Source: Pelagibacterium xiamenense (GTDB lineage: Bacteria > Pseudomonadota > Alphaproteobacteria > Rhizobiales > Devosiaceae). From it: DNA of 64,000 nt. How positions within the stretch are numbered: position 1 is the stretch's first letter; every line of letters begins with the position of its first letter. Below, one piece after another: positions 10,398 to 19,664 of this stretch. Below the pieces are notes generated by a model. The model saw nothing but the letters and a program-made list of their open reading frames with translations, did no database searches and was not told the origin of the DNA. The stretch is from NCBI RefSeq assembly GCF_021166475.1, contig NZ_JAJOYS010000001.1, forward strand, positions 62,001-126,000. Reading direction: 5' to 3'. Made by a program: the position numbers and the translations under genes.

Positions 10398-10595
10398 ATG
10401 ATGGAACTTCTCGTCGCATTGCTGCCTGTCCTCATCCTGGTTGCCCTTGTTGTGGCTGTCGCGCGCTGGGCGCAGCGGGCTTACAAGCGGCTTGTGGATG
10501 AGACAAGCGCTGCCAATCGGGCGATCGCCGATTCCAATCGTGAACTGATCGCCGAGCTGCGCGAGATCAAACAGATTTTGAAGGACCAGAACTAA
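10398..10595 (+). CDS. Small single-span membrane protein inside the sucCD operon
   Basis: The 65-residue product has one N-terminal membrane helix (about residues 4-24, [20 protein letters not shown]). An amphipathic, probably coiled-coil cytoplasmic tail follows ([20 protein letters not shown] to the C-terminus). It starts 3 bp after the sucC stop (ATG 10398 or 10401), and its TAA is directly followed by the sucD ATG, so all three are translated as one unit. I know no function for it. Its fixed place between the two subunit genes suggests a link to the enzyme complex or simply a coupled passenger. Confidence 0.75.
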   Translation: MMELLVALLPVLILVALVVAVARWAQRAYKRLVDETSAANRAIADSNRELIAELREIKQILKDQN

Positions 10596-11501
<906 letters not shown>

Positions 11502-11519
11502 CCCTTCACTTTTGCCGCG

Positions 11520-11569
11520 CCCGGCGCCACCTTTGAGGCTACGGTTAACCAATCCCAAAGGGCGCCGGG
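11520..11569 (+). other. Long imperfect hairpin after sucD
   Basis: CCCGGCGCC (11520-11528) pairs with GGCGCCGGG (11561-11569), and CTTTG (11531-11535) with CAAAG (11556-11560); a 2-base bulge and a 20-base loop remain. There is no T-run after it. It could reduce read-through into sucA or protect the sucD 3' end. Confidence 0.45.
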
Positions 11570-11588
11570 GCAAACTGAATGACTAACG

Positions 11589-11628
11589 CGTTTCGGGCGG
11601 AAGCTGTGCCGCACTCTCGCCCGAAACG
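11589..11628 (+). other. 11-bp inverted repeat in the sucA leader
   Basis: CGTTTCGGGCG (11589-11599) and CGCCCGAAACG (11618-11628) are perfect complements, with an 18-base loop that can form a short inner stem (GTGC/GCAC). No T-run follows. It lies about 105 bp before the sucA start. Confidence 0.5.
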
Positions 11629-11638
11629 GGGACGAACA

Positions 11639-11654
11639 GAACCGGAAACGGTTC
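11639..11654 (+). other. GNRA-tetraloop hairpin in the sucA leader
   Basis: GAACCG-GAAA-CGGTTC is a 6-bp stem closed by a GAAA tetraloop, the most stable RNA loop class. It lies 80 bp before sucA and immediately follows the inverted repeat at 11589-11628. Confidence 0.45.
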
Positions 11655-11733
11655 GCACCACAATCGGCATCTGGCAGCGCGGATGCCGGTTTGACAGCAA
11701 AAACGGGGACCGCACCCCCGCCCGAGAGCAAAA

Positions 11734-14724
11734 ATGGCACGACAGGACCAGAACGAAGCGTTCCTCCTCACCTCATTCCTCTATGGCGGCAATGCCGACT
11801 ACATCGAGGACCTCTACGCCCGCTACAAGACCGATCCAAAGGGCGTGGACCCGAGTTGGGCCGACTTTTTCGCCAACCTCTCGGACAGCTCCGACGATGT
11901 GAAAAAGAACGCTTCGGGCCCGAGCTGGCGCCGCGCCGACTGGCCGCGGGTCTCCAATGGCGAGCTGGTCTCCGCGCTCGACGGCGACTGGGGCGAAATC
12001 GCGGTCAAGGCGCAAAAGGCGGCAACCGATAAGGCCAAGGCCACGGGCGCACCCGTTTCCACCGAAGCGGTCATGCAGGCGACCCGGGATTCGATCCACG
12101 CCATCATGATGATCCGCGCCTATCGCATGCGCGGCCATTTGCACGCCAATCTCGATCCGCTCGGCCTCGAAGTGCAGGAAGACGCCCCCGAGCTCGATCC
12201 GGCGAACTACGGGTTCACCGAAGCCGACTACGATCGCGAGATCTTCATCGATTTCTATCTCGGGCTCGAATACGCGACGATCCCGCAGATGCTCGACATC
12301 CTCAAGCGCACCTATTGCGGCACCATGGGCGTCGAGTTCATGCACATTTCCGACCCGGAGGCGAAATCCTGGCTGCAGGAGCGCATCGAAGGCCCGGACA
12401 AGGAAATCACCTTCACCACCAACGGCAAGAAGGCGATCCTCTCCAAGCTTGCCGAGGCTGAAGGGTTCGAAAAATTCCTCGACGTCAAATACACCGGCAC
12501 CAAGCGGTTCGGGCTCGACGGTGCGGAAGCTGTGATCCCGGCGCTTGAGCAGATCATCAAGCGCGGCGGCGCGCTGGGGGTCAAGGACATCGTCCTGGGC
12601 ATGGCCCACCGCGGGCGGCTCAACGTATTGACCCAGGTGATGGGCAAACCCCACCGCGCCCTCTTCCACGAATTCAAGGGCGGCGCCTTCTACCCTGACG
12701 ACGTCGAGGGCTCGGGCGACGTGAAATACCACCTCGGCGCCTCCTCGGACCGCGAATTCGACGGCAATCAGGTGCACCTGTCCCTGACCGCGAACCCTTC
12801 GCACCTCGAAATCGTCGATCCCGTGGTGCTGGGCAAGGCTCGCGCCAAGCAGGACCAGAATTCCGCCGTCGACGGGCGTTTCGTCTTCAACACCCGCGAA
12901 ACCGACCGCACCACGGTGCTGCCGCTGATCCTCCACGGCGACGCGGCCTTTGCCGGCCAGGGTGTGGTTGCCGAATGTTTCGGGCTGTCGGGGCTGAAGG
13001 GCCACCGTACCGGCGGCTCCATCCACTTCGTCATCAACAACCAGATCGGCTTTACCACGAGCCCGCACTTCTCGCGCTCGTCCCCGTATCCCACCGACGT
13101 GGCCAAGATGATCGAGGCCCCGGTGTTCCATGTGAACGGCGACGACCCCGAAGCCGTCGTCTTTGCCGCCAAGATCGCGATCGAATACCGCCAGAAGTTC
13201 GGCAAGCCCGTCGTCATCGACATGTTCTGCTACCGCCGCTTCGGCCACAACGAAGGCGACGAGCCCAGCTTCACCCAGCCGCTGATGTACAAGGCCATCA
13301 GGGCGCACAAGACAACCTACGAGATCTATAGCGACAAACTGGTGTCCGAAGGTGTTCTGAGCGCCGAGGAAGCCGACAAGATCAAGGCCGACTGGCGCGC
13401 CCACCTCGAAGCCGAGTACGAGGCGGGCCAGGATTACCGCCCCAACAAGGCCGACTGGCTCGACGGCGCCTGGAAGAACATCAAGCTTGCAGAAGTCGAC
13501 GGCCCGCGCCGCGGCGTGACCGGCGTTGAAATCGAAAAACTCACGACCTTCGGCGAAAGGCTCTGTGCTGTGCCCGAGGGCTTCAACGTCCACCGCACGG
13601 TTCAGCGTTTCCTCGACAACCGCAAGAAGATTATCGCCTCGGGCGAAGGCGTCGACTGGGCCACTGCCGAAGCGCTGGCCTTCGCGTCGCTGGTCGATGA
13701 AGGCCACCCGGTGCGGCTTTCCGGTCAGGATGTCGAGCGCGGCACCTTCTCCCAGCGCCATTCGGTGCTCTACGACCAGGAGAACGAATCCACCTATACC
13801 CCGCTCAACAACGTAAGCGAGAACCAGGCCCGCTACGAAGTCATCAACTCGATGCTCTCCGAAGAAGCGGTGCTTGGTTTCGAATACGGCTATTCGCTTG
13901 CCGAGCCCAACGCGCTGACGATCTGGGAGGCCCAGTTCGGCGACTTCGTCAACGGCGCGCAGGTCGTCATCGACCAGTTCATCGCCGCGGGCGAGCGCAA
14001 ATGGCTCCGCATGTCGGGCCTCGTCATGCTCCTGCCGCACGGCTATGAAGGCCAGGGCCCCGAGCACTCCTCGGCCCGCCCCGAGCGCTTCCTGCAGCTG
14101 TGCGCCGAGGACAATATGCAAGTGCTCAACTGCACCACCCCGGCGAACTATTTCCACGCCCTGCGGCGGCAACTCAAGCGCGATTTCCGCAAGCCCTTGA
14201 TCATCATGACGCCCAAATCGCTGCTGCGGCACAAGCGGGCGGTCTCGGGCCTTGCCGAAATGGGTCCCGACAGCTTCTTCCATCGCCTGCTCTGGGACGA
14301 TGCCGAGGCCCCGGGCGCACCCAAGACCGAGATCAATCTCAAGAGCGACAGCGAAATCCGCCGCGTCGTCATCTGCACGGGCAAGGTCTACTACGACCTT
14401 CTCGAAGACCGCGAGAAGCGCGGCATCAACGACGTCTATCTGATGCGCCTCGAACAGCTCTATCCGTTCCCGGCCAAGGCGCTGATCGACGAATTGACCC
14501 GCTTCCCCAACGCTGAGATCGTCTGGTGCCAGGAAGAGCCCAAGAACATGGGTGCCTGGGCGTTCGTCCAGCCCTATATCGAATGGGTGCTCGAACAGAT
14601 GGGCAAGCCCGGCGCGCGTCCGCGCTATGTGGGCCGCCCCGCCTCCGCGTCGACCGCCACCGGGCTGATGCGCACGCACATCGCCCAGCTCCAGGCCTTC
14701 CTCGACGAAGCCTTTGAAGAGTAG
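11734..14724 (+). CDS. sucA: 2-oxoglutarate dehydrogenase E1 component
   Basis: The 996-residue thiamine-diphosphate enzyme decarboxylates 2-oxoglutarate and passes the succinyl group to the lipoyl arm of SucB. Its N-terminus (FLLTSFLYGGNADYIEDLYA and PSWADFF) is the usual peptide that binds E2. The ThDP/Mg region includes GMAHRGRLNVL, GDDPEAVV and RRFGHNEGDEPSFTQP. The C-terminal half has LLPHGYEGQGPEHSSARPER. Its length matches the family. It is preceded by a structured 232-bp leader and followed by a palindromic repeat element, then sucB. Confidence 0.97.
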   Translation: MARQDQNEAFLLTSFLYGGNADYIEDLYARYKTDPKGVDPSWADFFANLSDSSDDVKKNASGPSWRRADWPRVSNGELVSALDGDWGEIAVKAQKAATDKAKATGAPVSTEAVMQATRDSIHAIMMIRAYRMRGHLHANLDPLGLEVQEDAPELDPANYGFTEADYDREIFIDFYLGLEYATIPQMLDILKRTYCGTMGVEFMHISDPEAKSWLQERIEGPDKEITFTTNGKKAILSKLAEAEGFEKFLDVKYTGTKRFGLDGAEAVIPALEQIIKRGGALGVKDIVLGMAHRGRLNVLTQVMGKPHRALFHEFKGGAFYPDDVEGSGDVKYHLGASSDREFDGNQVHLSLTANPSHLEIVDPVVLGKARAKQDQNSAVDGRFVFNTRETDRTTVLPLILHGDAAFAGQGVVAECFGLSGLKGHRTGGSIHFVINNQIGFTTSPHFSRSSPYPTDVAKMIEAPVFHVNGDDPEAVVFAAKIAIEYRQKFGKPVVIDMFCYRRFGHNEGDEPSFTQPLMYKAIRAHKTTYEIYSDKLVSEGVLSAEEADKIKADWRAHLEAEYEAGQDYRPNKADWLDGAWKNIKLAEVDGPRRGVTGVEIEKLTTFGERLCAVPEGFNVHRTVQRFLDNRKKIIASGEGVDWATAEALAFASLVDEGHPVRLSGQDVERGTFSQRHSVLYDQENESTYTPLNNVSENQARYEVINSMLSEEAVLGFEYGYSLAEPNALTIWEAQFGDFVNGAQVVIDQFIAAGERKWLRMSGLVMLLPHGYEGQGPEHSSARPERFLQLCAEDNMQVLNCTTPANYFHALRRQLKRDFRKPLIIMTPKSLLRHKRAVSGLAEMGPDSFFHRLLWDDAEAPGAPKTEINLKSDSEIRRVVICTGKVYYDLLEDREKRGINDVYLMRLEQLYPFPAKALIDELTRFPNAEIVWCQEEPKNMGAWAFVQPYIEWVLEQMGKPGARPRYVGRPASASTATGLMRTHIAQLQAFLDEAFEE

Positions 14725-14728
14725 GAGT

Positions 14729-14775
14729 GTTTTCAGCCAGAGTGGATACCACTTTGGCGGTTCGAAAACGCGACA
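14729..14775 (+). repeat. Palindromic intergenic repeat element, copy 1
   Basis: Nested stems: outer GTTTTC (14729-14734) with GAAAAC (14764-14769); inner GCCAGAGTGG (14736-14745) with CCACTTTGGC (14749-14758) around ATA. GGTTC separates them and GCGAC follows. The element at 55363-55410 has the same plan and shares the AGTGG, GGTTCG and GCGAC words. It looks like a member of the small palindromic elements scattered between genes in Hyphomicrobiales (compare RIME-type elements). Here it lies in the sucA-sucB gap. Confidence 0.6.
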
Positions 14776-14834
14776 GGAAAAGAACGAACACCGCTTGAAA
14801 AGCGCCTCACATCAATAGGGAAACCTTAAGAACG

Positions 14835-16067
14835 ATGTCCACCGAAGTCCGCGTCCCGACACTTGGCGAAAGCGTCACCGAAGCCACCATCGGACAATGG
14901 TTCAAGAAGGTTGGCGACGCGGTCGCCGCCGATGAGCCCATCGTCGAGCTTGAAACCGACAAGGTGACCATCGAGGTCCCCGCCCCCGTGGCCGGCACGC
15001 TCGAAGCCGTCAACGTCAATGAAGGCGACACCGTCGAAGTCGGCGCCCTGATCGCCGCGATCGCCGCCGGCGAGGGTGCGCCCGCGCCCAAGGCCGAGGA
15101 AAAGCCCGCCGCCGCAGAAAAGAAGGCCGAACCCGCGCCCGCCGCCGCGGCCCAGCCCGCCGCAAAAAGCGAAATGCCCCCCGCTCCCTCCGCCGCCAAG
15201 ATGATGGAGGAAAAGGGCGTCTCCGCCGATGCGGTCGAAGGCTCGGGCAAGCGCGGTCAGGTCCTTAAGGAAGACGTCCTCAAGGCCCTCGAAAAGACCG
15301 GCTCCGGCGAGGCCAAGGCGGCTCCCGCCCCCGCTGCCGCGCGTGCCCCCTCGTCCGCCGAGGACACCCCGCGCGAGGAACGGGTCAAGATGACCCGCCT
15401 GCGCCAGACCATCGCCCGGCGCCTCAAAGACGCCCAGAATACCGCTGCCATGCTCACCACCTTCAATGAGGTGGACATGAAGCCGGTGATGGATCTGCGC
15501 AGCCAGTACAAGGACCTCTTCGAGAAAAAGCACGGCGTGAAGCTCGGCTTCATGGGCTTTTTCACCAAGGCCGTGACGCATGCCTTGAAGGAAATCCCGG
15601 CGGTCAACGCCGAGATCGACGGCACGGATATCATCTATAAGAACTTCGCCCATATCGGCGTCGCTGTCGGCACCGACAAGGGTCTCGTCGTCCCCGTCGT
15701 GCGTGACGCCGACCAGATGACCATCGCCGAGATCGAAAAGGAAATCGGACGTCTGGGCAAAGCCGCCCGCGACGGCCAGCTCTCGATGGCCGACATGCAG
15801 GGCGGCACCTTCACCATCTCGAACGGCGGCGTCTACGGCTCGCTGATGAGCACACCGATCCTCAACGCGCCGCAGTCGGGTATCCTCGGCATGCACAAGA
15901 TCCAGGAACGCCCGATGGTCGAAAACGGCCAGATCGTCATCCGCCCGATGATGTATCTGGCGCTCTCCTACGACCACCGCATCGTCGACGGCAAGGAGGC
16001 GGTGACCTTCCTCGTCCGCGTCAAGGAAAGCCTCGAGGACGTCCAGCGGCTGGTTCTCGACCTTTAA
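14835..16067 (+). CDS. sucB: 2-oxoglutarate dehydrogenase E2, dihydrolipoyllysine succinyltransferase
   Basis: The 410-residue E2 has one lipoyl domain at 1-77, with the lipoylated lysine K43 in ETDKVTIEV. An Ala/Pro-rich linker (about 80-115) leads to the peripheral-subunit-binding domain (about 118-155, [20 protein letters not shown]). The catalytic domain runs from about 180. The active site is H381 and D385 in [12 protein letters not shown]. It forms the core of the complex with SucA and Lpd. The single lipoyl domain is usual for SucB. A strong terminator follows the stop. Confidence 0.97.
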   Translation: MSTEVRVPTLGESVTEATIGQWFKKVGDAVAADEPIVELETDKVTIEVPAPVAGTLEAVNVNEGDTVEVGALIAAIAAGEGAPAPKAEEKPAAAEKKAEPAPAAAAQPAAKSEMPPAPSAAKMMEEKGVSADAVEGSGKRGQVLKEDVLKALEKTGSGEAKAAPAPAAARAPSSAEDTPREERVKMTRLRQTIARRLKDAQNTAAMLTTFNEVDMKPVMDLRSQYKDLFEKKHGVKLGFMGFFTKAVTHALKEIPAVNAEIDGTDIIYKNFAHIGVAVGTDKGLVVPVVRDADQMTIAEIEKEIGRLGKAARDGQLSMADMQGGTFTISNGGVYGSLMSTPILNAPQSGILGMHKIQERPMVENGQIVIRPMMYLALSYDHRIVDGKEAVTFLVRVKESLEDVQRLVLDL

Positions 16068-16073
16068 ACACAC

Positions 16074-16105
16074 GGGGAGGGTCTCGCCCGGCCCTCCCCT
16101 TTTTT
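16074..16105 (+). terminator. Intrinsic terminator after sucB
   Basis: GGGGAGGG (16074-16081) and CCCTCCCC (16092-16099) form an 8-bp GC stem followed by six T (16100-16105). This is the best terminator in the TCA cluster and separates sucA-sucB from the MAPEG-LysE-lpdA genes, although the MAPEG ATG follows only 15 bp later, so some read-through is likely. Confidence 0.88.
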
Positions 16106-16119
16106 GCGTCCGCCCCGTT

Positions 16120-16509
16120 ATGAGCCTCGAACTCACGCTCCTCGTCTGGTCCGTCGTCCTGCTGTTCGTCCAGATCAGCATTCAGGCCGTATGGCTCACC
16201 GTCGATCTCGGCAGCGAATACAATGCCAGCCCGCGCGACGCGCAAAAGCCGCTCGGCACCCATGCCGCGCGCGCCAAGCGGATGCTCGACAATTTCCTCG
16301 AGACCTACCCCGCCTTCGTCGGCCTGGCGCTCACGACCGTGCTGCTTGGAACTTCGAACGGGCTCACCCAATGGGGCGCGGGGATTTATTTCGCCTTTCG
16401 CGTTTTCTATATCCCGCTCTATCTTGCCGGTGTCGCCTATATTCGCTCGCTTGTCTGGATCGCGGCCAGCGCGGGTCTCGCCATGATGGTTCTGGGGCTT
16501 TTGCTATGA
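16120..16509 (+). CDS. MAPEG-family membrane protein
   Basis: The 129-residue protein has about four membrane helices and the look of the MAPEG superfamily (eicosanoid/glutathione metabolism-type membrane proteins). The pattern NASPRDAQKPLGTHAARAKR between helices 1 and 2 and an FRVFYIPLYLAG segment in helix 3-4 are typical of the bacterial branch. That branch has no settled function, though glutathione-linked detoxification is often proposed. It overlaps the next gene by ATGA. A MAPEG gene between sucB and lpdA is a common arrangement in related genomes, from general knowledge. Confidence 0.8.
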   Translation: MSLELTLLVWSVVLLFVQISIQAVWLTVDLGSEYNASPRDAQKPLGTHAARAKRMLDNFLETYPAFVGLALTTVLLGTSNGLTQWGAGIYFAFRVFYIPLYLAGVAYIRSLVWIAASAGLAMMVLGLLL

Positions 16510-17144
16510 TCACCGAATACGGGTTCGAGTTCTTCGCGCTCCTTGTCGCTTTCGGGGTTTCCGCCGTCATTCCCGGCGCCGACTTCGCCATGGTGCTGCG
16601 CCAGTCGATCGCCCATGGCCGGCGCTCGGCGCTCTTTACAAGTGCGGGCATCGCCACCGCCATTCTCGTTCATGGCGCCTATACGATCTTCGGGCTGGGG
16701 CTGATCATCTCCCAGTCGCTCCTGGCCTTCACGATCGTCAAGATCGTGGGCGCGGCGTATCTCCTCTGGCTCGGCATTTCCGCCCTGCGCGCCGATCCGC
16801 CCCGCCAGCCCGATGTCAGCGACGCCCTGCCGCGCGACGAGATGCGCCCCACAACCGCTTTCGCACTCGGGTTCCTGACCAATCTCCTGAACCCCAAGGC
16901 CGTGCTCTTTTTCGTCGCTCTTTTCACCACCTTGGTGAGCGCCACAACGCCCATGGCCATCAAGGCGGGCTACGTCGTCTCGATGAGCATCGAGCTCTTT
17001 GTCTGGTTCGCGCTCGTATCGCTGTTTTTCGCCCTGCCCGCAGTGCGGGCCAAGTTCTTCCGCCTTGGACGTTGGTTCAACCGCGTCACGGCGTTGACCT
17101 TCATTGCACTTGCCATCCGTGTCGCTGTCGCGCGGCCCAACTAG
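16506..17144 (+). CDS. LysE/RhtB-family exporter
   Basis: The 212-residue protein has six predicted helices and the LysE/RhtB signature early on (FGVSAVIPGADFAMVLRQSI, where most relatives have PGP). The TNLLNPKAVLFFVALFTTL segment is the second hallmark. Members export amino acids or homoserine lactone-like compounds; the substrate here is unknown. Its ATG overlaps the MAPEG stop by ATGA. lpdA starts 15 bp after its stop, so the three genes probably form one unit. Confidence 0.88.
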   Translation: MITEYGFEFFALLVAFGVSAVIPGADFAMVLRQSIAHGRRSALFTSAGIATAILVHGAYTIFGLGLIISQSLLAFTIVKIVGAAYLLWLGISALRADPPRQPDVSDALPRDEMRPTTAFALGFLTNLLNPKAVLFFVALFTTLVSATTPMAIKAGYVVSMSIELFVWFALVSLFFALPAVRAKFFRLGRWFNRVTALTFIALAIRVAVARPN

Positions 17145-17159
17145 CTAAGGAAATTCGCC

Positions 17160-18566
17160 ATGGCCGAGAGTTTTGACGTCACCATTATCGGCACCGGACC
17201 GGGGGGCTATGTCTGTGCCGTGCGCGCCGCCCAGCTCGGAATGAAGGTCGCCGTGGTCGAGAAATGGGCCACATTCGGTGGTACCTGCCTCAATATCGGC
17301 TGCATCCCCTCCAAGGCGCTGCTGCACGCCTCCGAAATGTTCGAGGAAGCGACCCACCTCTTCCCCCAGCTCGGGATCGACATTGCCGAACCCAGGCTAA
17401 ACCTCACCGCCATGATGGCCCACAAGGACGACACGGTGGCCTCCAATACCGGCGGTATCGAGTATCTGTTCAAGAAGAACAAAATCACCGCTTTCCGGGG
17501 TACCGGCGCGATTCCCGCAGCCGGCAAGGTCTTCGTCACCGCCGAAGACGGATCGGCCCAGGAGATCGAAACCAGGAACATCGTCATCGCCACCGGCTCG
17601 GTTTCGACCGACCTGCCCGGCATTGAGATCGACGAGGACAAGATCGTCACCTCGACGGGTGCGCTCAAATTCAAGAAGGTACCGGAAAACCTGCTGGTCA
17701 TCGGTGCCGGCGTCATCGGGCTCGAGCTCGGCTCGGTCTGGGCGCGGCTCGGGTCCAAGGTGACGGTCGTCGAGTTTCTCGACCGTATCCTGCCGGGCAT
17801 GGACGGCGAGGTGTCCAAGCAGTTCCAGCGCATGCTGCAAAAGCAGGGCATCGATTTCAAACTCTCGACCAAGGTCACCGGCATTGAAAAGACCGGCGGC
17901 GGCCTCAGCGTTACGCTCGAGCCCGCCCAGGGCGGCGACGCCGAGACCGTTGCGACCGACGCCGCGCTCGTGTCTATCGGTCGCAAGCCCTTCACCGAAG
18001 GCCTCGGCCTTGCCGACGCGGGTGTGGATCTCGACGACCGCGGTCGCGTGGTGACCGACGCCCACTACAAGACCAATGTCAACGGCATCTATGCGATCGG
18101 CGACGTCGTCGCCGGGCCGATGCTGGCCCACAAAGCCGAGGACGAGGGTATTGCGGTGGCTGAAATTCTCGCGGGACAGGCGGGGCACGTCAATTACGGC
18201 GTCATCCCCTCCGTCGTCTATACGAGCCCCGAGGTCGCCTCTGTGGGCAAGACCGAAGAGGAACTGAAGGCCGACGGCGTCGCCTACAAGGCCTCGAAAT
18301 TTCCCTTCACCGCCAACGGCCGCGCCAAGGCGATGCTCGCAACTCAGGGCTTCGTGAAAATCCTAGCAGACAAGCAAACCGACCGCGTGCTCGGCTGCCA
18401 CATCGTGGGCAAGAACGCCGGCGAGATGATCCACGAGGCCGCGGTTCTGATGGAATTCGGCGGCTCGGCGGAAGACCTGGCCCGCACATGCCACGCGCAT
18501 CCCACAATGAGCGAAGCCGTCCGTGAAGCCGCGCTCGGCGCCAATGACGGGCCGATTCACATCTAG
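17160..18566 (+). CDS. lpdA: Dihydrolipoyl dehydrogenase (E3)
   Basis: The 468-residue FAD/NAD flavoprotein reoxidises the dihydrolipoyl arm of SucB. The FAD motif is [11 protein letters not shown] (10-20) and the redox disulfide is C43/C48 in [14 protein letters not shown]. The NAD motif [19 protein letters not shown] is near 180-198, and [12 protein letters not shown] follows. The dimer-interface catalytic pair is H447 and E452 in [10 protein letters not shown]. The length matches the family. It could also serve pyruvate dehydrogenase or glycine cleavage, but its place after sucAB makes the 2-oxoglutarate complex the likely partner. Confidence 0.96.
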   Translation: MAESFDVTIIGTGPGGYVCAVRAAQLGMKVAVVEKWATFGGTCLNIGCIPSKALLHASEMFEEATHLFPQLGIDIAEPRLNLTAMMAHKDDTVASNTGGIEYLFKKNKITAFRGTGAIPAAGKVFVTAEDGSAQEIETRNIVIATGSVSTDLPGIEIDEDKIVTSTGALKFKKVPENLLVIGAGVIGLELGSVWARLGSKVTVVEFLDRILPGMDGEVSKQFQRMLQKQGIDFKLSTKVTGIEKTGGGLSVTLEPAQGGDAETVATDAALVSIGRKPFTEGLGLADAGVDLDDRGRVVTDAHYKTNVNGIYAIGDVVAGPMLAHKAEDEGIAVAEILAGQAGHVNYGVIPSVVYTSPEVASVGKTEEELKADGVAYKASKFPFTANGRAKAMLATQGFVKILADKQTDRVLGCHIVGKNAGEMIHEAAVLMEFGGSAEDLARTCHAHPTMSEAVREAALGANDGPIHI

Positions 18567-18572
18567 TGCACG

Positions 18573-18594
18573 CGCGCCGCTCGATAGCGGCGCG
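18573..18594 (+). terminator. Probable terminator hairpin after lpdA
   Basis: CGCGCCGCT (18573-18581) pairs perfectly with AGCGGCGCG (18586-18594) around CGAT, seven bases after the lpdA stop. The following tract (TCTCGCATTCT) is only mildly T-rich, so efficiency may be moderate. Confidence 0.6.
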
Positions 18595-18641
18595 TCTCGC
18601 ATTCTGCAATGGATGCAATCGCAATTTGCAACGCGATAACA

Positions 18642-18655
18642 TATGGTTAACCATA
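18642..18655. promoter_or_regulatory. 14-bp palindrome upstream of the sigma-54 promoter
   Basis: TATGGTTAACCATA is a perfect palindrome 61 bp upstream of the -24 element at 18716. It contains TTAACCAT, which resembles a CtrA half-site in related bacteria, and a second TTAACC lies near 18708. It could be an activator site for the promoter below; no binding protein can be named. Confidence 0.35.
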
Positions 18656-18715
18656 GGGCTGGCTACATTTTGAGACAAATACCGGGCAACCCACACAATC
18701 TGGATTAACCCTCTA

Positions 18716-18733
18716 TTGGCACGCTTCGTGCAT
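18716..18733 (+). promoter_or_regulatory. Sigma-54 (RpoN) promoter
   Basis: TTGGCACGCTTCGTGCAT matches the RpoN consensus TTGGCACG-N4-TTGCAT in all but one T. GG (18718-18719) and GC (18730-18731) are exactly 10 bp apart, as sigma-54 requires. Transcription would start near 18743 and run to the terminator at 18783-18819. No ORF follows in that span. Confidence 0.65.
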
Positions 18734-18742
18734 TATAGGTTT

Positions 18743-18819
18743 CTGTCCGGATCTTTGTGTGTTGCGTACCGGATTACCTATTGGGCCCGGCCTCGCGTAT
18801 TCTGAGGCGGGCCCTTTTT
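18743..18819 (+). ncRNA. Candidate sigma-54-dependent small RNA
   Basis: A predicted transcript of about 77 nt between an RpoN-type promoter and a strong intrinsic terminator, in a 344-bp gene-free gap between lpdA and yggT. It would fold as a 5' hairpin (TCCGG 18746-18750 with CCGGA 18769-18773) with an 18-nt U/G-rich loop suitable for base-pairing, then the terminator stem. That two-stem plan is common in Hfq-dependent trans-acting RNAs. No start codon with a ribosome site is seen inside. The 5' end is inferred from the promoter spacing, and I do not recognise a named RNA family. Confidence 0.5.
18783..18819 (+). terminator. Strong intrinsic terminator of the candidate small RNA
   Basis: GGGCCC (18783-18788) with GGGCCC (18809-18814), one bulged G, then GCCTC (18790-18794) with GAGGC (18804-18808), a 9-nt loop and TTTTT (18815-18819). 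It stands 217 bp after lpdA and behind that gene's own hairpin, so it does not obviously serve lpdA. Confidence 0.85.
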
Positions 18820-18910
18820 CTTGATCCCTGCCACTGTGAGCGCAGGTCTTGCCCATGCGCGGGCGAACGACTAGATATCGTCGAAACGCGGATAAGAAGG
18901 ATTTGCGATC

Positions 18911-19210
18911 ATGCTCTTTGGCCTGCTGCAATTTGTCGATCTGGTATTGAACCTGATCATCTTCATCATCATCGCACAGGTCATCGTAAGCTGGCTTCTT
19001 GCGTTCAACATCCTCAACATGTCGAACCAGTTCGTCGCGATGGTCGCCAATGCCCTTTTTCAGATCACCGACCCGCTCCTGCGCCCGATCCGCCAGTTCG
19101 TTCCCAATTTCGGCGGGCTCGATATTTCCCCGATCATCCTGTTCCTGGTGATCTATTTCATCCGGCTCGTGATTCTCTATCCGCTAATGGCGCAAGTCCG
19201 CTTCGGCTGA
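18911..19210 (+). CDS. YggT-family membrane protein
   Basis: The 99-residue YggT-family protein has two hydrophobic blocks (about 3-35 and 70-95). Between them is the conserved loop FQITDPLLRPIRQFVPNFGG LDISPI (residues about 52-78). The family is linked to osmotic-shock tolerance and, in relatives, to placement of division proteins; the precise role is not known. It starts at ATG 18911 behind AGAAGGA. The DUF167 gene follows after one base, a pairing frequent in proteobacteria. Confidence 0.88.
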   Translation: MLFGLLQFVDLVLNLIIFIIIAQVIVSWLLAFNILNMSNQFVAMVANALFQITDPLLRPIRQFVPNFGGLDISPIILFLVIYFIRLVILYPLMAQVRFG

Positions 19211-19211
19211 T

Positions 19212-19538
19212 TTGCCAGACTGGTACAAACTCACGGAAACGGGCGTCCTCGTCTTTGTACGGGTGACGCCCAATGCGTCTCAAGACGCCATTGAAGGTAT
19301 AGAGCTGCGGGCGGACGGCACTGAAGTGCTCAAATTGAGGACCCGTGTCATCCCGGACAAAGGCCGGGCCAATGCGGCAGTCGTCGCAATTCTCGCCAAG
19401 GCCCTCCGCGTTCCCAAATCCGCGCTCGCCATAACGGCCGGAGCGACCGCGCGGGTCAAGACGATCGGCGTGACGGGCGATCGGATAGTGCTCGCCGCAG
19501 CCCTCGACGCAATCACGCCCAAGACCGGCGCAAATTGA
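19212..19538 (+). CDS. DUF167 (YggU) family protein
   Basis: The 108-residue protein is of the YggU/DUF167 family, a small alpha/beta fold of unknown function. The signature VRVTPNASQDAIEGI is at 16-30 and VIPDKGRANAAVVAILAKAL at 46-65. The VPKSALAITAGATARVKTI strand-helix follows. The start is TTG at 19212, one base after the yggT stop, which implies coupled translation. No ATG in frame would keep the first beta strand. Confidence 0.87.
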   Translation: MPDWYKLTETGVLVFVRVTPNASQDAIEGIELRADGTEVLKLRTRVIPDKGRANAAVVAILAKALRVPKSALAITAGATARVKTIGVTGDRIVLAAALDAITPKTGAN

Positions 19539-19664
19539 CCCGATCCCCGGCCAAATACCAAGTCAGCATTATTGCCCTATCGACGCGCATTGCGGAAAGT
19601 CGATAAATTCCATTTGCTTGGCATCCGATGATCTGCCTATCCTCTCAACATCCTTGGGAGGAGT

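Noticed and set aside
11773-14679. Long reverse-strand ORF (968 codons) opposite sucA, and similar long antisense ORFs opposite hppA, sucC/sucD, the GGDEF-EAL gene and typA
   Set aside because: They are mirror frames of GC-rich coding DNA, with skewed Asp/Gly/His/Arg composition and no recognisable domain, while the sense frame encodes a well-known protein in each case.
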